64,000 bases of DNA from Melioribacteraceae bacterium (lineage in GTDB: Bacteria > Bacteroidota > Ignavibacteria > Ignavibacteriales > Melioribacteraceae): assembly GCA_027030245.1 (NCBI GenBank), contig JALVFE010000016.1, positions 372,001 to 436,000 of the forward strand, written 5' to 3'. The translations under genes were made by a program, and so were the position numbers. Positions 16,793 through 25,955 of this stretch are shown in pieces. The notes beneath the pieces were generated by a model. It had not been told where the DNA came from and did not search any database. It saw only the letters and a list, made by a program, of their open reading frames with translations. Positions within the stretch are counted from its first letter, which is position 1. Every line of letters begins with the position of its first letter.

Positions 16793-16866
16793 ATTTACAT
16801 CCGAAAAACCTATGAGCGATTGAATATCTACATTCTCTAATTTTATTCTTTTTTCTATTTCCGTAA

Positions 16867-16875
16867 CACCTCCTT
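16867..16875 (-). promoter_or_regulatory. Strong ribosome binding site of phoH
   Basis: The minus strand reads AAGGAGGTG, complementary to the 16S rRNA 3' end over nine bases. It is followed within 12 bases by in-frame ACG and ATA codons but no ATG/GTG/TTG in the phoH frame. It therefore supports a near-cognate start. Confidence 0.7.
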
Positions 16876-16881
16876 AAATAC

Positions 16882-16921
16882 AAAAAGGCTGACCCGGATT
16901 TGAAATCCGGAGTCAACCTTT
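16882..16921 (-). terminator. Intrinsic terminator after the LysM gene
   Basis: A long hairpin has AAAGG / CCTTT outer, TGAC / GTCA middle and CCGGAT / ATCCGG inner stems, with a five-base loop. On the minus strand it is followed by TTTTTG. It lies between the LysM stop and the phoH ribosome site, so it should end the upstream transcript. Confidence 0.7.
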
Positions 16922-16965
16922 AAAAATTGTTGAAAAATTAATTTCAATCTGCAACCGACCTTACA

Positions 16966-17655
16966 TTATTGTGAAGGAGCCGGTTTGTAATTTCTTCTTA
17001 ATTTATCGTAATGAGCTTTTTCGTCCTCGGTTAAGCTCGGAATTTTGAATACTTGTTTCGGATAAATTAAATCCGGATTTTTAATTTGGTCTCTGTTAGC
17101 CTTGTAAATTTTTGGCCATGCAAAACCGTTTCCGTAATGTTTCGGATTTTTAGCAATTTTCCAAAGGTAATCGCCTTTAACAACAGTATACATGATTTCT
17201 TTTGGTTTTTCTTGCCATGCATCCAAAAGTCTTTGCAATCTCATGTGAACCGTTGTATAAAATTCAGGTAAAGCACTGATTTTGCTTGCTTTCAAAGCAT
17301 CCAATTCTGCTTGTCTGTCCTCTTTCGGTGATTCTTTTCTTTGGATTTTACCTTGAAGATCGTTTACTTTTTTTCTGAAAGCATCTACATCTGCTCTGGA
17401 AGCTCCTACCAACGCATATGCTTCGTCCATGCATTCGTCGTAAGGTTGCATTCCGTCGATTTTCGATTTAAGATCGTTCACGGATCCTTGCAGTGATTCC
17501 AATTCTTTCGATAAATCTGCTTTTTCTTGGGTCAATCTGTTTATTTCGTTTTGCCATTCTTCTTCAGTCATCTCTTTTTCTTCTTGAGCAAAAACACCCG
17601 AAGAGAGAAACGCTAAAAGAGCAAACAAAACGAAAAGATATTTAATATGCTTCAT
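16966..17655 (-). CDS. Secreted LysM-domain protein with coiled coil
   Basis: The 229-residue protein has a signal peptide (about 1-23, ending GVFAQ), a coiled-coil region (about 28-125, rich in E/K/L heptads) and a C-terminal LysM domain (about 157-213; YTVVKGDYLWKIAKNPKHYG to LIYPKQVFKIP). LysM binds peptidoglycan, so the protein is probably periplasmic and cell-wall attached. It is the second gene after a coiled-coil lipoprotein (17675-17953) with a 19-bp gap; the pair may link envelope layers. AGGAGG precedes the start. Confidence 0.87.
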   Translation of the reverse strand: MKHIKYLFVLFALLAFLSSGVFAQEEKEMTEEEWQNEINRLTQEKADLSKELESLQGSVNDLKSKIDGMQPYDECMDEAYALVGASRADVDAFRKKVNDLQGKIQRKESPKEDRQAELDALKASKISALPEFYTTVHMRLQRLLDAWQEKPKEIMYTVVKGDYLWKIAKNPKHYGNGFAWPKIYKANRDQIKNPDLIYPKQVFKIPSLTEDEKAHYDKLRRNYKPAPSQ

Positions 17656-17674
17656 TATTAAATCCTCCTAATTT

Positions 17675-17953
17675 TTAATTACTTCCGATTTTTTCTAAAT
17701 TCTTCTTAGTAGCAGCTTTGTCGTTTGCGCATTGCTCTAATTTAGATTGCTTTTCAGCTAATTCTCTCTCTAATTTGGTTTTTTCGCTCTTGAGAGAGTT
17801 GACTTCTTTTTCGAGTGAACTTACTTCACTTCTCAAAGCGTCCAACTGTGCTAATTGCTCTTCGCTAACACCTCCGCAACCGGTAAGCCCTATTGTTCCG
17901 GCTACCAATAAAACAGCTACAGATGTGCTTAAAAGAGATTTGATTTTAGTCAT
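17675..17953 (-). CDS. Small coiled-coil lipoprotein (Lpp-like)
   Basis: The 92-residue protein has a lipoprotein signal with lipobox LTGC (Cys about residue 26), then almost continuous heptads (LAQLDALRSEVSSLEKEV, EKTKLERELAEKQSKLEQ) to the end. The plan resembles Lpp: a lipid anchor and an alpha-helical rod, although a C-terminal Lys for peptidoglycan linkage is not present (it ends KIGSN). AGGAGG lies close upstream of the ATG. It is in one transcript with the LysM protein. Confidence 0.85.
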   Translation of the reverse strand: MTKIKSLLSTSVAVLLVAGTIGLTGCGGVSEEQLAQLDALRSEVSSLEKEVNSLKSEKTKLERELAEKQSKLEQCANDKAATKKNLEKIGSN

Positions 17954-18051
17954 TGATATCCTCCTTTAATGATGTTGTTAACTAATTTTCAAAATTAAGT
18001 ATAAGAATATAAAGAAAATCGTATTAAAAATATATACTAATCTTCGGAATC

Positions 18052-18723
18052 TTAAATTTCCGAAATTAAACTCCTATACGAATTACCCGCAATTATGAGA
18101 TGATCGAAAACATTTATATCCATTATTTTGCCCGCTTCAACCAATTTCCCGGTTATTCGGATATCTTCTTTGCTCGGCTCGGGATTACCACTAGGATGAT
18201 TATGCAACACTATAATATTAGCAGAATTATTTTCAATTGCAACTTTAAAAACTTCCCGCGGATGAACAATACTCGAATTTAAGTTACCGACCGAAATTAC
18301 TTCGTACTTAATAATTTTATTGGCGGAATTAAGACAAACCACAATGAATTTTTCTTTTACTTCGTCCCGGAGCAAAGGTATAAATATTTCGGCAACATCC
18401 GCAGGCGTTGTAATTTTTTTATCCGAAAACCACTTACTTTGAGATTCGATTCTCCTCCCAATTTCAAAAGCCGCTGCAAGCGTTGCCGCTTTGTCTTTTC
18501 CTATGCCCAAATTTTTAATGAACGACTCCACGGAATTAGTTGCGGCTATTGCCAAGTTTCCGTGTTTATTTATAAATTCTTGTGCAATTTCGATGACCGA
18601 TTTACCTTTTGTACCGGTTCTTAATAAAATGGCTATCAGTTCCGCATCGCTTAAGTTTTGTGCTCCTTTAATCAACAATTTTTCGCGCGGTCTGTCGTCT
18701 AACGGTAATTCTTTTACTTTCAG
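18052..18723 (-). CDS. radC: RadC/JAB-domain protein (UPF0758)
   Basis: The protein has an N-terminal helix-hairpin-helix (LSDAELIAILLRTGTKGKSV) and a C-terminal JAMM metalloprotease-like domain with LHNHPSGNPEPSKED. The start is placed at CTG (18723), not at the first TTG (18678). The family's conserved N-terminus KVKELPLDDRPREKLL is encoded directly after this CTG, and GGAG lies 6 bases upstream. No ATG/GTG/TTG is available at that point. The resulting 223 residues match the usual RadC length. Despite the name, a repair role is not established for the family. Confidence 0.9.
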   Translation of the reverse strand: MKVKELPLDDRPREKLLIKGAQNLSDAELIAILLRTGTKGKSVIEIAQEFINKHGNLAIAATNSVESFIKNLGIGKDKAATLAAAFEIGRRIESQSKWFSDKKITTPADVAEIFIPLLRDEVKEKFIVVCLNSANKIIKYEVISVGNLNSSIVHPREVFKVAIENNSANIIVLHNHPSGNPEPSKEDIRITGKLVEAGKIMDINVFDHLIIAGNSYRSLISEI

Positions 18724-18737
18724 AGTAATCTCCGTTA

Positions 18738-19583
18738 TTAACTTTGATTTTTACTCACTTGATTTAATTCATGCACAATGTTTTCGGATGAATTTACAAT
18801 CAAATTATTTTTACCTTGCTTTTTAATACAAGTTCCAAGTAGTTCGATTGCTTTTCTATCGTTTTCATATTCTTCCAAATATTTTCTCAAATGTTTTTCG
18901 GCTTTACCAAATTCACCGAGTTCGAATAAAATTTTTCCGGCACAAAAATGGGTTGAAATTTCTTTTGCATTTATTTTCAGAGCGGTTCTTATTGCTTCGT
19001 AGGCATGATAAAACATTTTCTTTTGGTAGTAAATATTTGCAAGGGTTTTATGTAATTCGTGATTTTGATAAAACAACTCCGATGATTTTTTTGCGCTCTC
19101 CAACGCTTCGTCTAATTTGTTTCTATAGAGTTTCGCCTTCGCCAAAAACAAATATGCTTCAGGCACCAAATCGGCATCGACACTTCGTGAGATAAATTCG
19201 GTGAAGTTCAGTTCGGCTATTTCATATTCCTTTAAATTATAATTTGCCACACCCATTAAAAAATAAACTTCCGGATGCCTGTCTCTTGAAATTCCCGATA
19301 ACATATCGACTGCCAATTCGAAAAATGAATTTCTGATTAAAAAGTGACTGTATATTTTTCTAATTTCCTCGTCATCCGGATTTTTTTCCAAATAAGAATC
19401 GAGTACTTTTTTTGCCAAGTGCGGCTTTTTTAATTTTTCGTATGCGTTTGCCAATTTAACATTGGCAATACGCGAGCATTCCTTTTTATCTTTTAATACA
19501 TTGTATAATTGAATTGCGTGAAGATATTTTCCGTTTTCTTCAAAAATTTGTGCTTGGCGTAAAACGTTTTCCCAATTAGTCAT
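18738..19583 (-). CDS. Tetratricopeptide-repeat protein
   Basis: The 281-residue protein contains at least five TPR units (for example YLHAIQLYNVLKDK, PHLAKKVLDSYLEKNPDDEEI, YEIAELNFTEF, FYHAYEAIRTALKINAKEI, FGKAEKHLRKYLEEYENDRKA). It has no signal peptide or TM, so it is likely cytoplasmic. TPR units bind protein partners; none is identifiable. It lies between guaA and radC on the same strand, with a 5-bp gap to guaA. Confidence 0.85.
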   Translation of the reverse strand: MTNWENVLRQAQIFEENGKYLHAIQLYNVLKDKKECSRIANVKLANAYEKLKKPHLAKKVLDSYLEKNPDDEEIRKIYSHFLIRNSFFELAVDMLSGISRDRHPEVYFLMGVANYNLKEYEIAELNFTEFISRSVDADLVPEAYLFLAKAKLYRNKLDEALESAKKSSELFYQNHELHKTLANIYYQKKMFYHAYEAIRTALKINAKEISTHFCAGKILFELGEFGKAEKHLRKYLEEYENDRKAIELLGTCIKKQGKNNLIVNSSENIVHELNQVSKNQS

Positions 19584-19588
19584 TTAAC

Positions 19589-21130
19589 TTACTCCCATTC
19601 AATAGTTGCAGGTGGTTTCGAGCTTATATCATAAACAACGCGGTTTATCCCGCGCAAGTTTCTGATTATTTTGTTCGATACTTTTTCCAGAAATTCAGGT
19701 TCAAATTTATACCAATCCGCCGTCATACCGTCAATTGAAGTTACAGCCCGTAACACTAACGCATTTTCGTACGTTCGTGCATCGCCCATTACTCCCACTG
19801 TTTGAATCGGCAGTAACACCGCAAACGCCTGCCAAATTTTGTTATACAATCCCGATTCAATTAGTTCGGTGATAAAAATATTATCCGCTTCGCGCAGAAC
19901 CGAAAGACGTTCGGCTGTTACTTCGCCTAAAATTCTAACCGCAAGACCCGGTCCCGGAAACGGATGACGGTTAATAAAATCATCCGGCAAGTTTAATGCT
20001 TTGCCAATCGCTCTTACTTCGTCTTTAAATAATTCGCGAAACGGTTCGATTAATTTCAAGTTCATTTTTTCGGGCAATCCGCCCACGTTATGATGAGTTT
20101 TAATCGTTACCGACTTCCCTTTTACCGAAACGGATTCAATTACATCGGGATAAAGCGTTCCTTGAACCAGAAATTTTACGTTTTCAATTTGCGAAGCTTC
20201 TTCTTCAAAAATTTCTATAAATGTATTCCCGATAATTTTTCTCTTTTTTTCCGGATCGATTACGTTTTTCAATCTTTCTAAAAAGATTCCGGAAGCGTCA
20301 ATATGCTTAAGATTTAAATTATAATTATTCTTAAACATTTTCACCACATTTTCGCTTTCGTTTTTTCGCATCAAACCGGAATCTACATGGATACAATAAA
20401 GTTGCTTTCCTATTGCCTTATCAAGTAAAACGGCTGCAACAGAAGAATCCACGCCACCGCTAAGTGCAAGAATAACGTTTGAATCACCTACGGTCGATTT
20501 TATTTCTTCAATTTTTTCTTCAATAAAATTCGCGGGTTCCCAATCCGGTTGAACATCGCAAATATCAAAAATAAAGTTATCAATTATTTTGCTTCCTTCT
20601 TCGGTGTGATGTACTTCGGGATGGAATTGTAATCCGTAAATGTTTTTGTCTCTGTTTTCGAAAGCTGCAATGGGAGTATCTTCCGTGGAAGCAATCACCG
20701 TAAAATTCTCAGGCGCTTCGGTGATAATATCTCCGTGACTCATCCAGACAATCGAGCCGTTTCGCACTCCGTTTAAAATTTTATTTTCCCTTTTAATTTC
20801 AATTTTCGCTTTTCCGTACTCCCTATTATCCGAAGGAATAACTTTTCCCCCTAACTTTTTAGCTATCAGTTGCATTCCGTAGCAAATACCGAGTATAGGA
20901 ATTCCGAGTTTAAATAATCCGGAATCAATTTCCAATGCATCTTCATCATAAACGCTAAGGGGACCGCCCGAAAGAATTATGCCTTTCGGATTCATCGTTT
21001 TAATTTTTTCCAATGGGAACGAGTTGGGATGAATTTCAGAATAGACGTTCTTTTCGCGGATTCTTCGAGTAATAAGTTGAGTATACTGCGAACCGAAATC
21101 CAAAATTAAAATCGAATTCGATTTATTCAT
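19589..21130 (-). CDS. guaA: GMP synthase (glutamine-hydrolysing)
   Basis: The 513-residue enzyme converts XMP, ATP and glutamine to GMP. An N-terminal class I glutamine amidotransferase domain (about 1-195) has nucleophile motif GICYGMQL and [10 protein letters not shown]. The central PP-loop ATP pyrophosphatase has [16 protein letters not shown] (about 223-238). The C-terminal dimerisation domain ends with [17 protein letters not shown], the standard GuaA tail. All key residues are present and the length is normal. It lies in a minus-strand run after gcvH. Confidence 0.98.
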   Translation of the reverse strand: MNKSNSILILDFGSQYTQLITRRIREKNVYSEIHPNSFPLEKIKTMNPKGIILSGGPLSVYDEDALEIDSGLFKLGIPILGICYGMQLIAKKLGGKVIPSDNREYGKAKIEIKRENKILNGVRNGSIVWMSHGDIITEAPENFTVIASTEDTPIAAFENRDKNIYGLQFHPEVHHTEEGSKIIDNFIFDICDVQPDWEPANFIEEKIEEIKSTVGDSNVILALSGGVDSSVAAVLLDKAIGKQLYCIHVDSGLMRKNESENVVKMFKNNYNLNLKHIDASGIFLERLKNVIDPEKKRKIIGNTFIEIFEEEASQIENVKFLVQGTLYPDVIESVSVKGKSVTIKTHHNVGGLPEKMNLKLIEPFRELFKDEVRAIGKALNLPDDFINRHPFPGPGLAVRILGEVTAERLSVLREADNIFITELIESGLYNKIWQAFAVLLPIQTVGVMGDARTYENALVLRAVTSIDGMTADWYKFEPEFLEKVSNKIIRNLRGINRVVYDISSKPPATIEWE

Positions 21131-21226
21131 ACGGAACTATTTCCCAAACTGAATGCATGAGAATAAGAGACAAAATATCTTTAATTTCAATACGGATCTT
21201 TATCAACCGGAATTTCCGGGAAATTT

Positions 21227-21607
21227 TTATTGACCGATTAAATTTTTATATGCCGCGCTATCGAGTAATTCGCTTACCGAATCGGGATTTTCAACTTCCA
21301 CTTTTAAAATCCAACCTTCGCCGTAAGGATCGGAATTAATCAATTCCGGCTCGTCTTCCAATTTCGGATTAATTTCCAAAACTTTTCCCGAAACCGGCGC
21401 ATATAAATCGCTTACGGTTTTAACCGCTTCGATTGTACCGAACGATTCACCCGCGGTAATTTCACTAAGGTCGGGATCAATATCAACGTAAACAATATCG
21501 CCCAATTCACTTTGTGCAAAATCTGTTATACCGATTGTGCCGGTATTGCCTTCCAGTTTAATCCATTCGTGTTCTTTGGTATACCTTAAATTTTCCGGAA
21601 AGTTCAT
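21227..21607 (-). CDS. gcvH: Glycine cleavage system H protein (lipoyl carrier)
   Basis: The 126-residue lipoyl-domain protein starts with [19 protein letters not shown] and has the lipoylation motif [18 protein letters not shown], with Lys at about position 64. It shuttles the aminomethyl group in glycine cleavage. gcvT and gcvP are not in the window. It lies 2 bp downstream of accC in the efp-accB-accC run, an unusual place that may reflect shared use of carrier-protein modification. It is full length. Confidence 0.95.
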   Translation of the reverse strand: MNFPENLRYTKEHEWIKLEGNTGTIGITDFAQSELGDIVYVDIDPDLSEITAGESFGTIEAVKTVSDLYAPVSGKVLEINPKLEDEPELINSDPYGEGWILKVEVENPDSVSELLDSAAYKNLIGQ

Positions 21608-21609
21608 AT

Positions 21610-22953
21610 TTACCCCTTGTTATTTAAAAGTTGATCGATAAATGAAGTATCGTATTCGGCATTTATGAATGCCTCGTTTTCCAAAACTTGAAGATGAAAC
21701 GGAATTGTAGTTTCAATTCCTTCGATTAAAAATTCTTCCAAAGCTCTTTTTGCCCGTTTAATTACTTCGTTACGGTTTTCCGCCCAAATAATTAACTTGG
21801 CTACCATCGAATCATAAAACGGGGGAATTACATATCCGTTGTAAATGTGGGAATCGATTCTGACACCAAAACCGCCCGGGAAATGCAGATTGTTGATTTT
21901 ACCCGGAGAAGGTCTAAAACCTTTATTCGGATCTTCCGCATTAATTCTAAATTCCATGCTATGCCCATAAGCGGCGCGGTGCGGCTTTTTAATCTTTTCT
22001 CCCGCTGCAACCCTAATTTGTTCTTTAATCAAGTCCACTTCGTTTACCATTTCGGTAACGGGATGTTCAACTTGAATTCTCGTATTCATTTCGATAAAGT
22101 AGAAGTTTTGATCTTTGTCCACAATAAATTCTACCGTACCGGCACCCTCGTAATTAACACTTTTAGCACCCAAAACCGCAGCTTCAGCCATTTTTTTTCT
22201 TGTCTCATTTGAAATTATCGGCGAAGGCGATTCTTCTATAAGCTTTTGATGTCTTCGCTGAATTGTACAATCCCTTTCCCCGTATTGTACAACGTTGCCG
22301 TGCTGATCACCAATGATTTGAATTTCAACATGATGCGGTTTTTCAATAAATTTTTCGAGATACAATTCCCCGTTATTAAATGCAGAAAGTGCTTCGTTGC
22401 TTGCGGTTTGAAAAGCATTTTCCAATTCACTTTCGCTCATTACAATTCTCATTCCTTTCCCTCCACCACCGGCCGAAGCTTTCAACATTACCGGATAACC
22501 GATTTCAGCGGCAATCTTTTTTGCCTCCGCAACGTTTTTAACCGCTCCGTCGCTACCCGGAACAACCGGTACGCCAACTTTTTTCATCGTTTCTTTGGCA
22601 AACGCTTTGTCTCCCATTTTATTTATCATATCGGGACCGGGACCAATAAACTTAATTCCCGAATCCGCACAAATCTCGGAGAATTCAGCATTCTCCGCCA
22701 GAAAACCGTAACCCGGATGTATGGCATCGGCTCCGGTAACTTCGGCTGCTGCCATTAAGCTGGGAATTTTTAAATAGCTGTCTTGACTACTCGGGGGACC
22801 TATGCAAACCGCTTCATCGGCAAACAATACATGAAGTGAATCTTTATCCGCTTCGGAAAATACCGCTACGGTATTAATTCCGAGTTCTTTACATGTTCTT
22901 ATTATTCTAAGAGCAATTTCGCCTCTGTTGGCAATTAGGATTTTATTAAACAA
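21610..22953 (-). CDS. accC: Acetyl-CoA carboxylase, biotin carboxylase subunit
   Basis: The 447-residue protein has [20 protein letters not shown] at the N-terminus, an ATP-grasp domain ([14 protein letters not shown], about 160-173; [16 protein letters not shown], about 290-305) and a C-terminal biotin carboxylase domain. It carboxylates biotin on AccB using ATP and bicarbonate for fatty acid synthesis. The start is TTG with GAGG five bases upstream. It follows accB by 27 bp. Confidence 0.97.
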   Translation of the reverse strand: MFNKILIANRGEIALRIIRTCKELGINTVAVFSEADKDSLHVLFADEAVCIGPPSSQDSYLKIPSLMAAAEVTGADAIHPGYGFLAENAEFSEICADSGIKFIGPGPDMINKMGDKAFAKETMKKVGVPVVPGSDGAVKNVAEAKKIAAEIGYPVMLKASAGGGGKGMRIVMSESELENAFQTASNEALSAFNNGELYLEKFIEKPHHVEIQIIGDQHGNVVQYGERDCTIQRRHQKLIEESPSPIISNETRKKMAEAAVLGAKSVNYEGAGTVEFIVDKDQNFYFIEMNTRIQVEHPVTEMVNEVDLIKEQIRVAAGEKIKKPHRAAYGHSMEFRINAEDPNKGFRPSPGKINNLHFPGGFGVRIDSHIYNGYVIPPFYDSMVAKLIIWAENRNEVIKRAKRALEEFLIEGIETTIPFHLQVLENEAFINAEYDTSFIDQLLNNKG

Positions 22954-22980
22954 TGTAACCTCGCTTATTTAAAATTGAAT

Positions 22981-23460
22981 CTAATCTTTTTCTATTAGGA
23001 ACAGCGGTTGGTTGTATTCAACGGGTGTGGCGTTTTCAACCAGAATTTTAACAATTTTACCGCTAACATCAGATTCAATTTCATTCATAAGTTTCATCGC
23101 TTCTACAATACAAAGCACGGTGCCCTCGGAAACATGATCTCCGACTTGGACATAAGGATCGGCATCGGGCGCGGGAGCTCTATAAAAAGTGCCAACAATT
23201 GGCGATCGAACTTCGTGAAGATTTTCGCTTTTCGGTTCTTCTTTGCTTTCTTCCTTTACGGATGATTCTTGTGTTTGTTGCACCGCTTGCGGTATTTGTG
23301 TGTTTTGGGGAGCAACATTCGTAGGCGCTGTAAAATTAACCACTGAACCGCTTCCGTTTTTAGATATTTTAACTTTTAAATCACCTTCTTGAACGGAAAA
23401 CTCGGTGATCTCGCTTTTTTCTACAAGTTTAATCAATCTTCTTAATAAATTTAAATCCAT
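22981..23460 (-). CDS. accB: Acetyl-CoA carboxylase, biotin carboxyl carrier protein
   Basis: The 159-residue protein has an N-terminal helix region ([21 protein letters not shown]), a Gln/Glu/Pro-rich linker (about 50-82) and a C-terminal biotinyl domain with the [18 protein letters not shown] motif, where the Lys of EAMKLM carries biotin. It works with AccC directly downstream. It starts 3 bp after efp, so efp, accB, accC and gcvH probably form one unit. Confidence 0.97.
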   Translation of the reverse strand: MDLNLLRRLIKLVEKSEITEFSVQEGDLKVKISKNGSGSVVNFTAPTNVAPQNTQIPQAVQQTQESSVKEESKEEPKSENLHEVRSPIVGTFYRAPAPDADPYVQVGDHVSEGTVLCIVEAMKLMNEIESDVSGKIVKILVENATPVEYNQPLFLIEKD

Positions 23461-23463
23461 TTT

Positions 23464-24030
23464 TTACCCTTTTACTCTTTCTAAGTATTCACCTTTTCTG
23501 GTGTCTATTTTTAATATATCGCCTTCATTAATAAAAAGCGGAACTTGCACGGTTGTGCCCGTTTCCAACTTAGCCGGTTTTAGAGCATTGGTTGCCGTAT
23601 TTCCTTTAAATCCCGGTTCGGTTTCAACTACCTTAAGTTGTACGGTAATAGGAATTTCAACTGTAACGATTTGTTCGTTATCATCCACTAAAATATCAAC
23701 TTCTTCTCCTTCTTTAAGAAATTTTTCACCGCCGTCAAATAATTCCACAGGTACGTTAATTTGTTCGTAAGTCTCGTTATCCATAACCACCAAACTATCA
23801 CCATCGCGGTATAAATATTGGTATTTGCGTCTTTCCACCCTTACGGTTTCTACTTTTTCGCCGGCGCGAAATGTATTATCAAGAACCCTTCCGGTTCTTA
23901 GATTTTTAAGTGTCGTTCTAACGAACGCACCGCCTTTACCCGGTTTAACGTGTTGGAATTCTACAATAGAATATAAATCACCTTTGAACTTAATAATTAA
24001 GCCATTTCTGAAATCGGATGTATCAGCCAT
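23464..24030 (-). CDS. efp: Elongation factor P
   Basis: The 188-residue protein has the three beta domains of EF-P. It starts ADTSDFRNGLIIKFKGDLYSI and has the loop HVKPGKGGAFVRTTLKN, in which the conserved Lys (about 32, KPGKGGA) is the site modified in some groups, and a typical C-terminal domain ending GDILKIDTRKGEYLERVKG. It relieves ribosome stalling at polyproline stretches. Its place just before accB is a common arrangement. Confidence 0.97.
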   Translation of the reverse strand: MADTSDFRNGLIIKFKGDLYSIVEFQHVKPGKGGAFVRTTLKNLRTGRVLDNTFRAGEKVETVRVERRKYQYLYRDGDSLVVMDNETYEQINVPVELFDGGEKFLKEGEEVDILVDDNEQIVTVEIPITVQLKVVETEPGFKGNTATNALKPAKLETGTTVQVPLFINEGDILKIDTRKGEYLERVKG

Positions 24031-24090
24031 TTTACCCTTTAATCTAATTGATAAAAATTAATATACTTAGTGCCGGTTCAAAAATCAAAC

Positions 24091-24116
24091 GGAAGGAACC
24101 CGAAGGGGTTCCTTCC
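24091..24116 (-). terminator. Rho-independent terminator after the T9SS cargo gene
   Basis: A perfect 11-bp stem (GGAAGGAACCC / GGGTTCCTTCC) has a four-base GAAG loop and is followed on the minus strand by GTTTGATTTTTG. It begins a few bases after the stop of the gene at 24123. Confidence 0.85.
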
Positions 24117-24122
24117 AATAAT

Positions 24123-25928
24123 TTATTTAAGTAAAGTCATTTTCATTGTTTTGCTAAAGTTTCCATATTTTAAAGTGTACAGATAAGTACCGCTGGCAAC
24201 TTTATGTCCGAAATTATCCGTTCCGTCCCACTGAACTTTATGATTTCCGGCTTTCATCATTTTATTGTTAATCAGCGTTTTAACTTCCCTTCCCAACATA
24301 TCGTAAACCGTTAGCGAAATTTCTTTATCCAAAGGTAATGTAAAGCTTATAGTTGTTGTGGGGTTAAACGGATTCGGATAGTTTTGTTCCAATTTATAAT
24401 CATCCGGAACAATAATGGTTAAATCTTTTTCCTCAATGCCAGTAGGCGTGGTGGCTTCTATTACTCTCAATCCCCAAATTTTCGGGTTTCTTACATAGGA
24501 TGTATCAAGATCGAATGCCGAACCGTTCCATGTTTTTGTTATAACTTCCACACTATCCGGAACTTTTTGATAAGGTAAAATCAAATCTTCGAAACCATCT
24601 TTATCGAAGTCAGTGTTCCTTGCCCAAATTTTAGAAGCAAAAGAGTGATCAATTGTATAAGCAGTATCAACAACTCCGGCTGAATCCGTAATCGTCATGC
24701 TTGAATAAATCGTGGAATCGCCGGGATAAAGAACACTGATATCCCAATTTGCCATGTCGGTTTTATCACCGCCTTGAAATTCGGCTGAAACAACATTATA
24801 AGGATAAGAACTGCTGAAGTAAAGATTCGGTTTTCCGTCTGCGTCTATATCGCCGTAACCGTAACCGAAACTGGCGCCGGGTAATGTATCGGTTCCCATA
24901 ATTAATTCGAGATTAAATACGTTATTTTCGGTAATCTCGCGAATGTTATCGCCAGCTTCATAATGAATTGCATTTACGATATAACCATGGCTGTAGGTAG
25001 GCATATAAAGTTCTTCCCTTCCGTCTTTATCCACATCATAAGCAATAGCACCGAACAAAGCAACTTGATCTATATCGAATAACATCAGATTTTGTTTACC
25101 ATTGGTAGTGTCTGCCAATTCGTAAGTATCGGGACCGGTAACAACCATCGGAGAAACGTTTTTATTGTTCCAGTTGTGCAAAAGAATCTCTTTATTTCCT
25201 TCGCCGTCGAATTGAACGGAAAACATTCCGTAAGGTGTACCGCCGCTAAAACCGTAATCGGGATAGTCTCTGCGAAGAATCTCTTTTTCTACAACAAAAC
25301 CTGAAAATCCGGGATTACCTGTTGTCCAGTTACCGTCCCCGCTAATGATATAAAATCCGTCATCACTACTTCCGGAGCCTGCATCATGGCATGTAATTAA
25401 TTCGTTTTGCCCGTCACCATCGATATCCAAAATTTCCATATATTCGTTTTTTCCCGGAGTTCCTTCAAAAATAGCACTTCCGATTAATTGCGCATAATGG
25501 TCACCGAAATTGTAAGAACCGGCTTGGCCGTCCCATTCGTAAATATAAATTCCGTTTCCGTTACTGTAGAACAAAATTTCTATCAATCCGTCATTATCCA
25601 GATCTCCCATTAACGGATATCGAGGAGTAGAACCGCCTCCGTTTTCAGCCACGAAAGGAGAAGTCCATACCAATTCCAAAGAATCGTTCCCAACATTAAC
25701 AAATAAATGTACAAGACCGTCTTGATTGTAGTTAGTTGCCACAATTGCAGATTGCCCGGTTCCGAACGGATCGGGATGATAATAAATTCCCCGGATGCTG
25801 TTTAATCCCGATAAAACGGAATCTTCATCTCTTGCGGGAACGTTATACGCCGTTGACAACCTTATTTGAGATATTGCTAAACTTGAAGTCAACAAAAACA
25901 CAATGATAAATAATATACTTTTACGCAT
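24123..25928 (-). CDS. Secreted FG-GAP/VCBS-repeat protein with T9SS sorting domain
   Basis: The 601-residue protein has a signal peptide (about 1-20), then several Asp-rich calcium-binding-like repeats (GDLDNDGLIEILFYS, DIDGDGQNELITCHD, YDVDKDGREELYMPTY, GDIDADGKPNLYFSS, TDFDKDGFEDLILPY), a beta-propeller plan. The C-terminal 85 or so residues form a type A sorting domain with LEQNYPNPFNPTTTISF, YDMLGREVKTL and a KMTLLK end, used for type IX secretion. It is probably exported to the cell surface or medium. The ligand is unknown. A strong terminator follows. Confidence 0.9.
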   Translation of the reverse strand: MRKSILFIIVFLLTSSLAISQIRLSTAYNVPARDEDSVLSGLNSIRGIYYHPDPFGTGQSAIVATNYNQDGLVHLFVNVGNDSLELVWTSPFVAENGGGSTPRYPLMGDLDNDGLIEILFYSNGNGIYIYEWDGQAGSYNFGDHYAQLIGSAIFEGTPGKNEYMEILDIDGDGQNELITCHDAGSGSSDDGFYIISGDGNWTTGNPGFSGFVVEKEILRRDYPDYGFSGGTPYGMFSVQFDGEGNKEILLHNWNNKNVSPMVVTGPDTYELADTTNGKQNLMLFDIDQVALFGAIAYDVDKDGREELYMPTYSHGYIVNAIHYEAGDNIREITENNVFNLELIMGTDTLPGASFGYGYGDIDADGKPNLYFSSSYPYNVVSAEFQGGDKTDMANWDISVLYPGDSTIYSSMTITDSAGVVDTAYTIDHSFASKIWARNTDFDKDGFEDLILPYQKVPDSVEVITKTWNGSAFDLDTSYVRNPKIWGLRVIEATTPTGIEEKDLTIIVPDDYKLEQNYPNPFNPTTTISFTLPLDKEISLTVYDMLGREVKTLINNKMMKAGNHKVQWDGTDNFGHKVASGTYLYTLKYGNFSKTMKMTLLK

Positions 25929-25955
25929 ATCCTACCCTCCCAGGTTATTAAAAAA

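Noticed and set aside
16882-16921. A riboswitch before phoH
   Set aside because: The structure is one simple long hairpin followed by a T-run, better explained as the LysM gene terminator.
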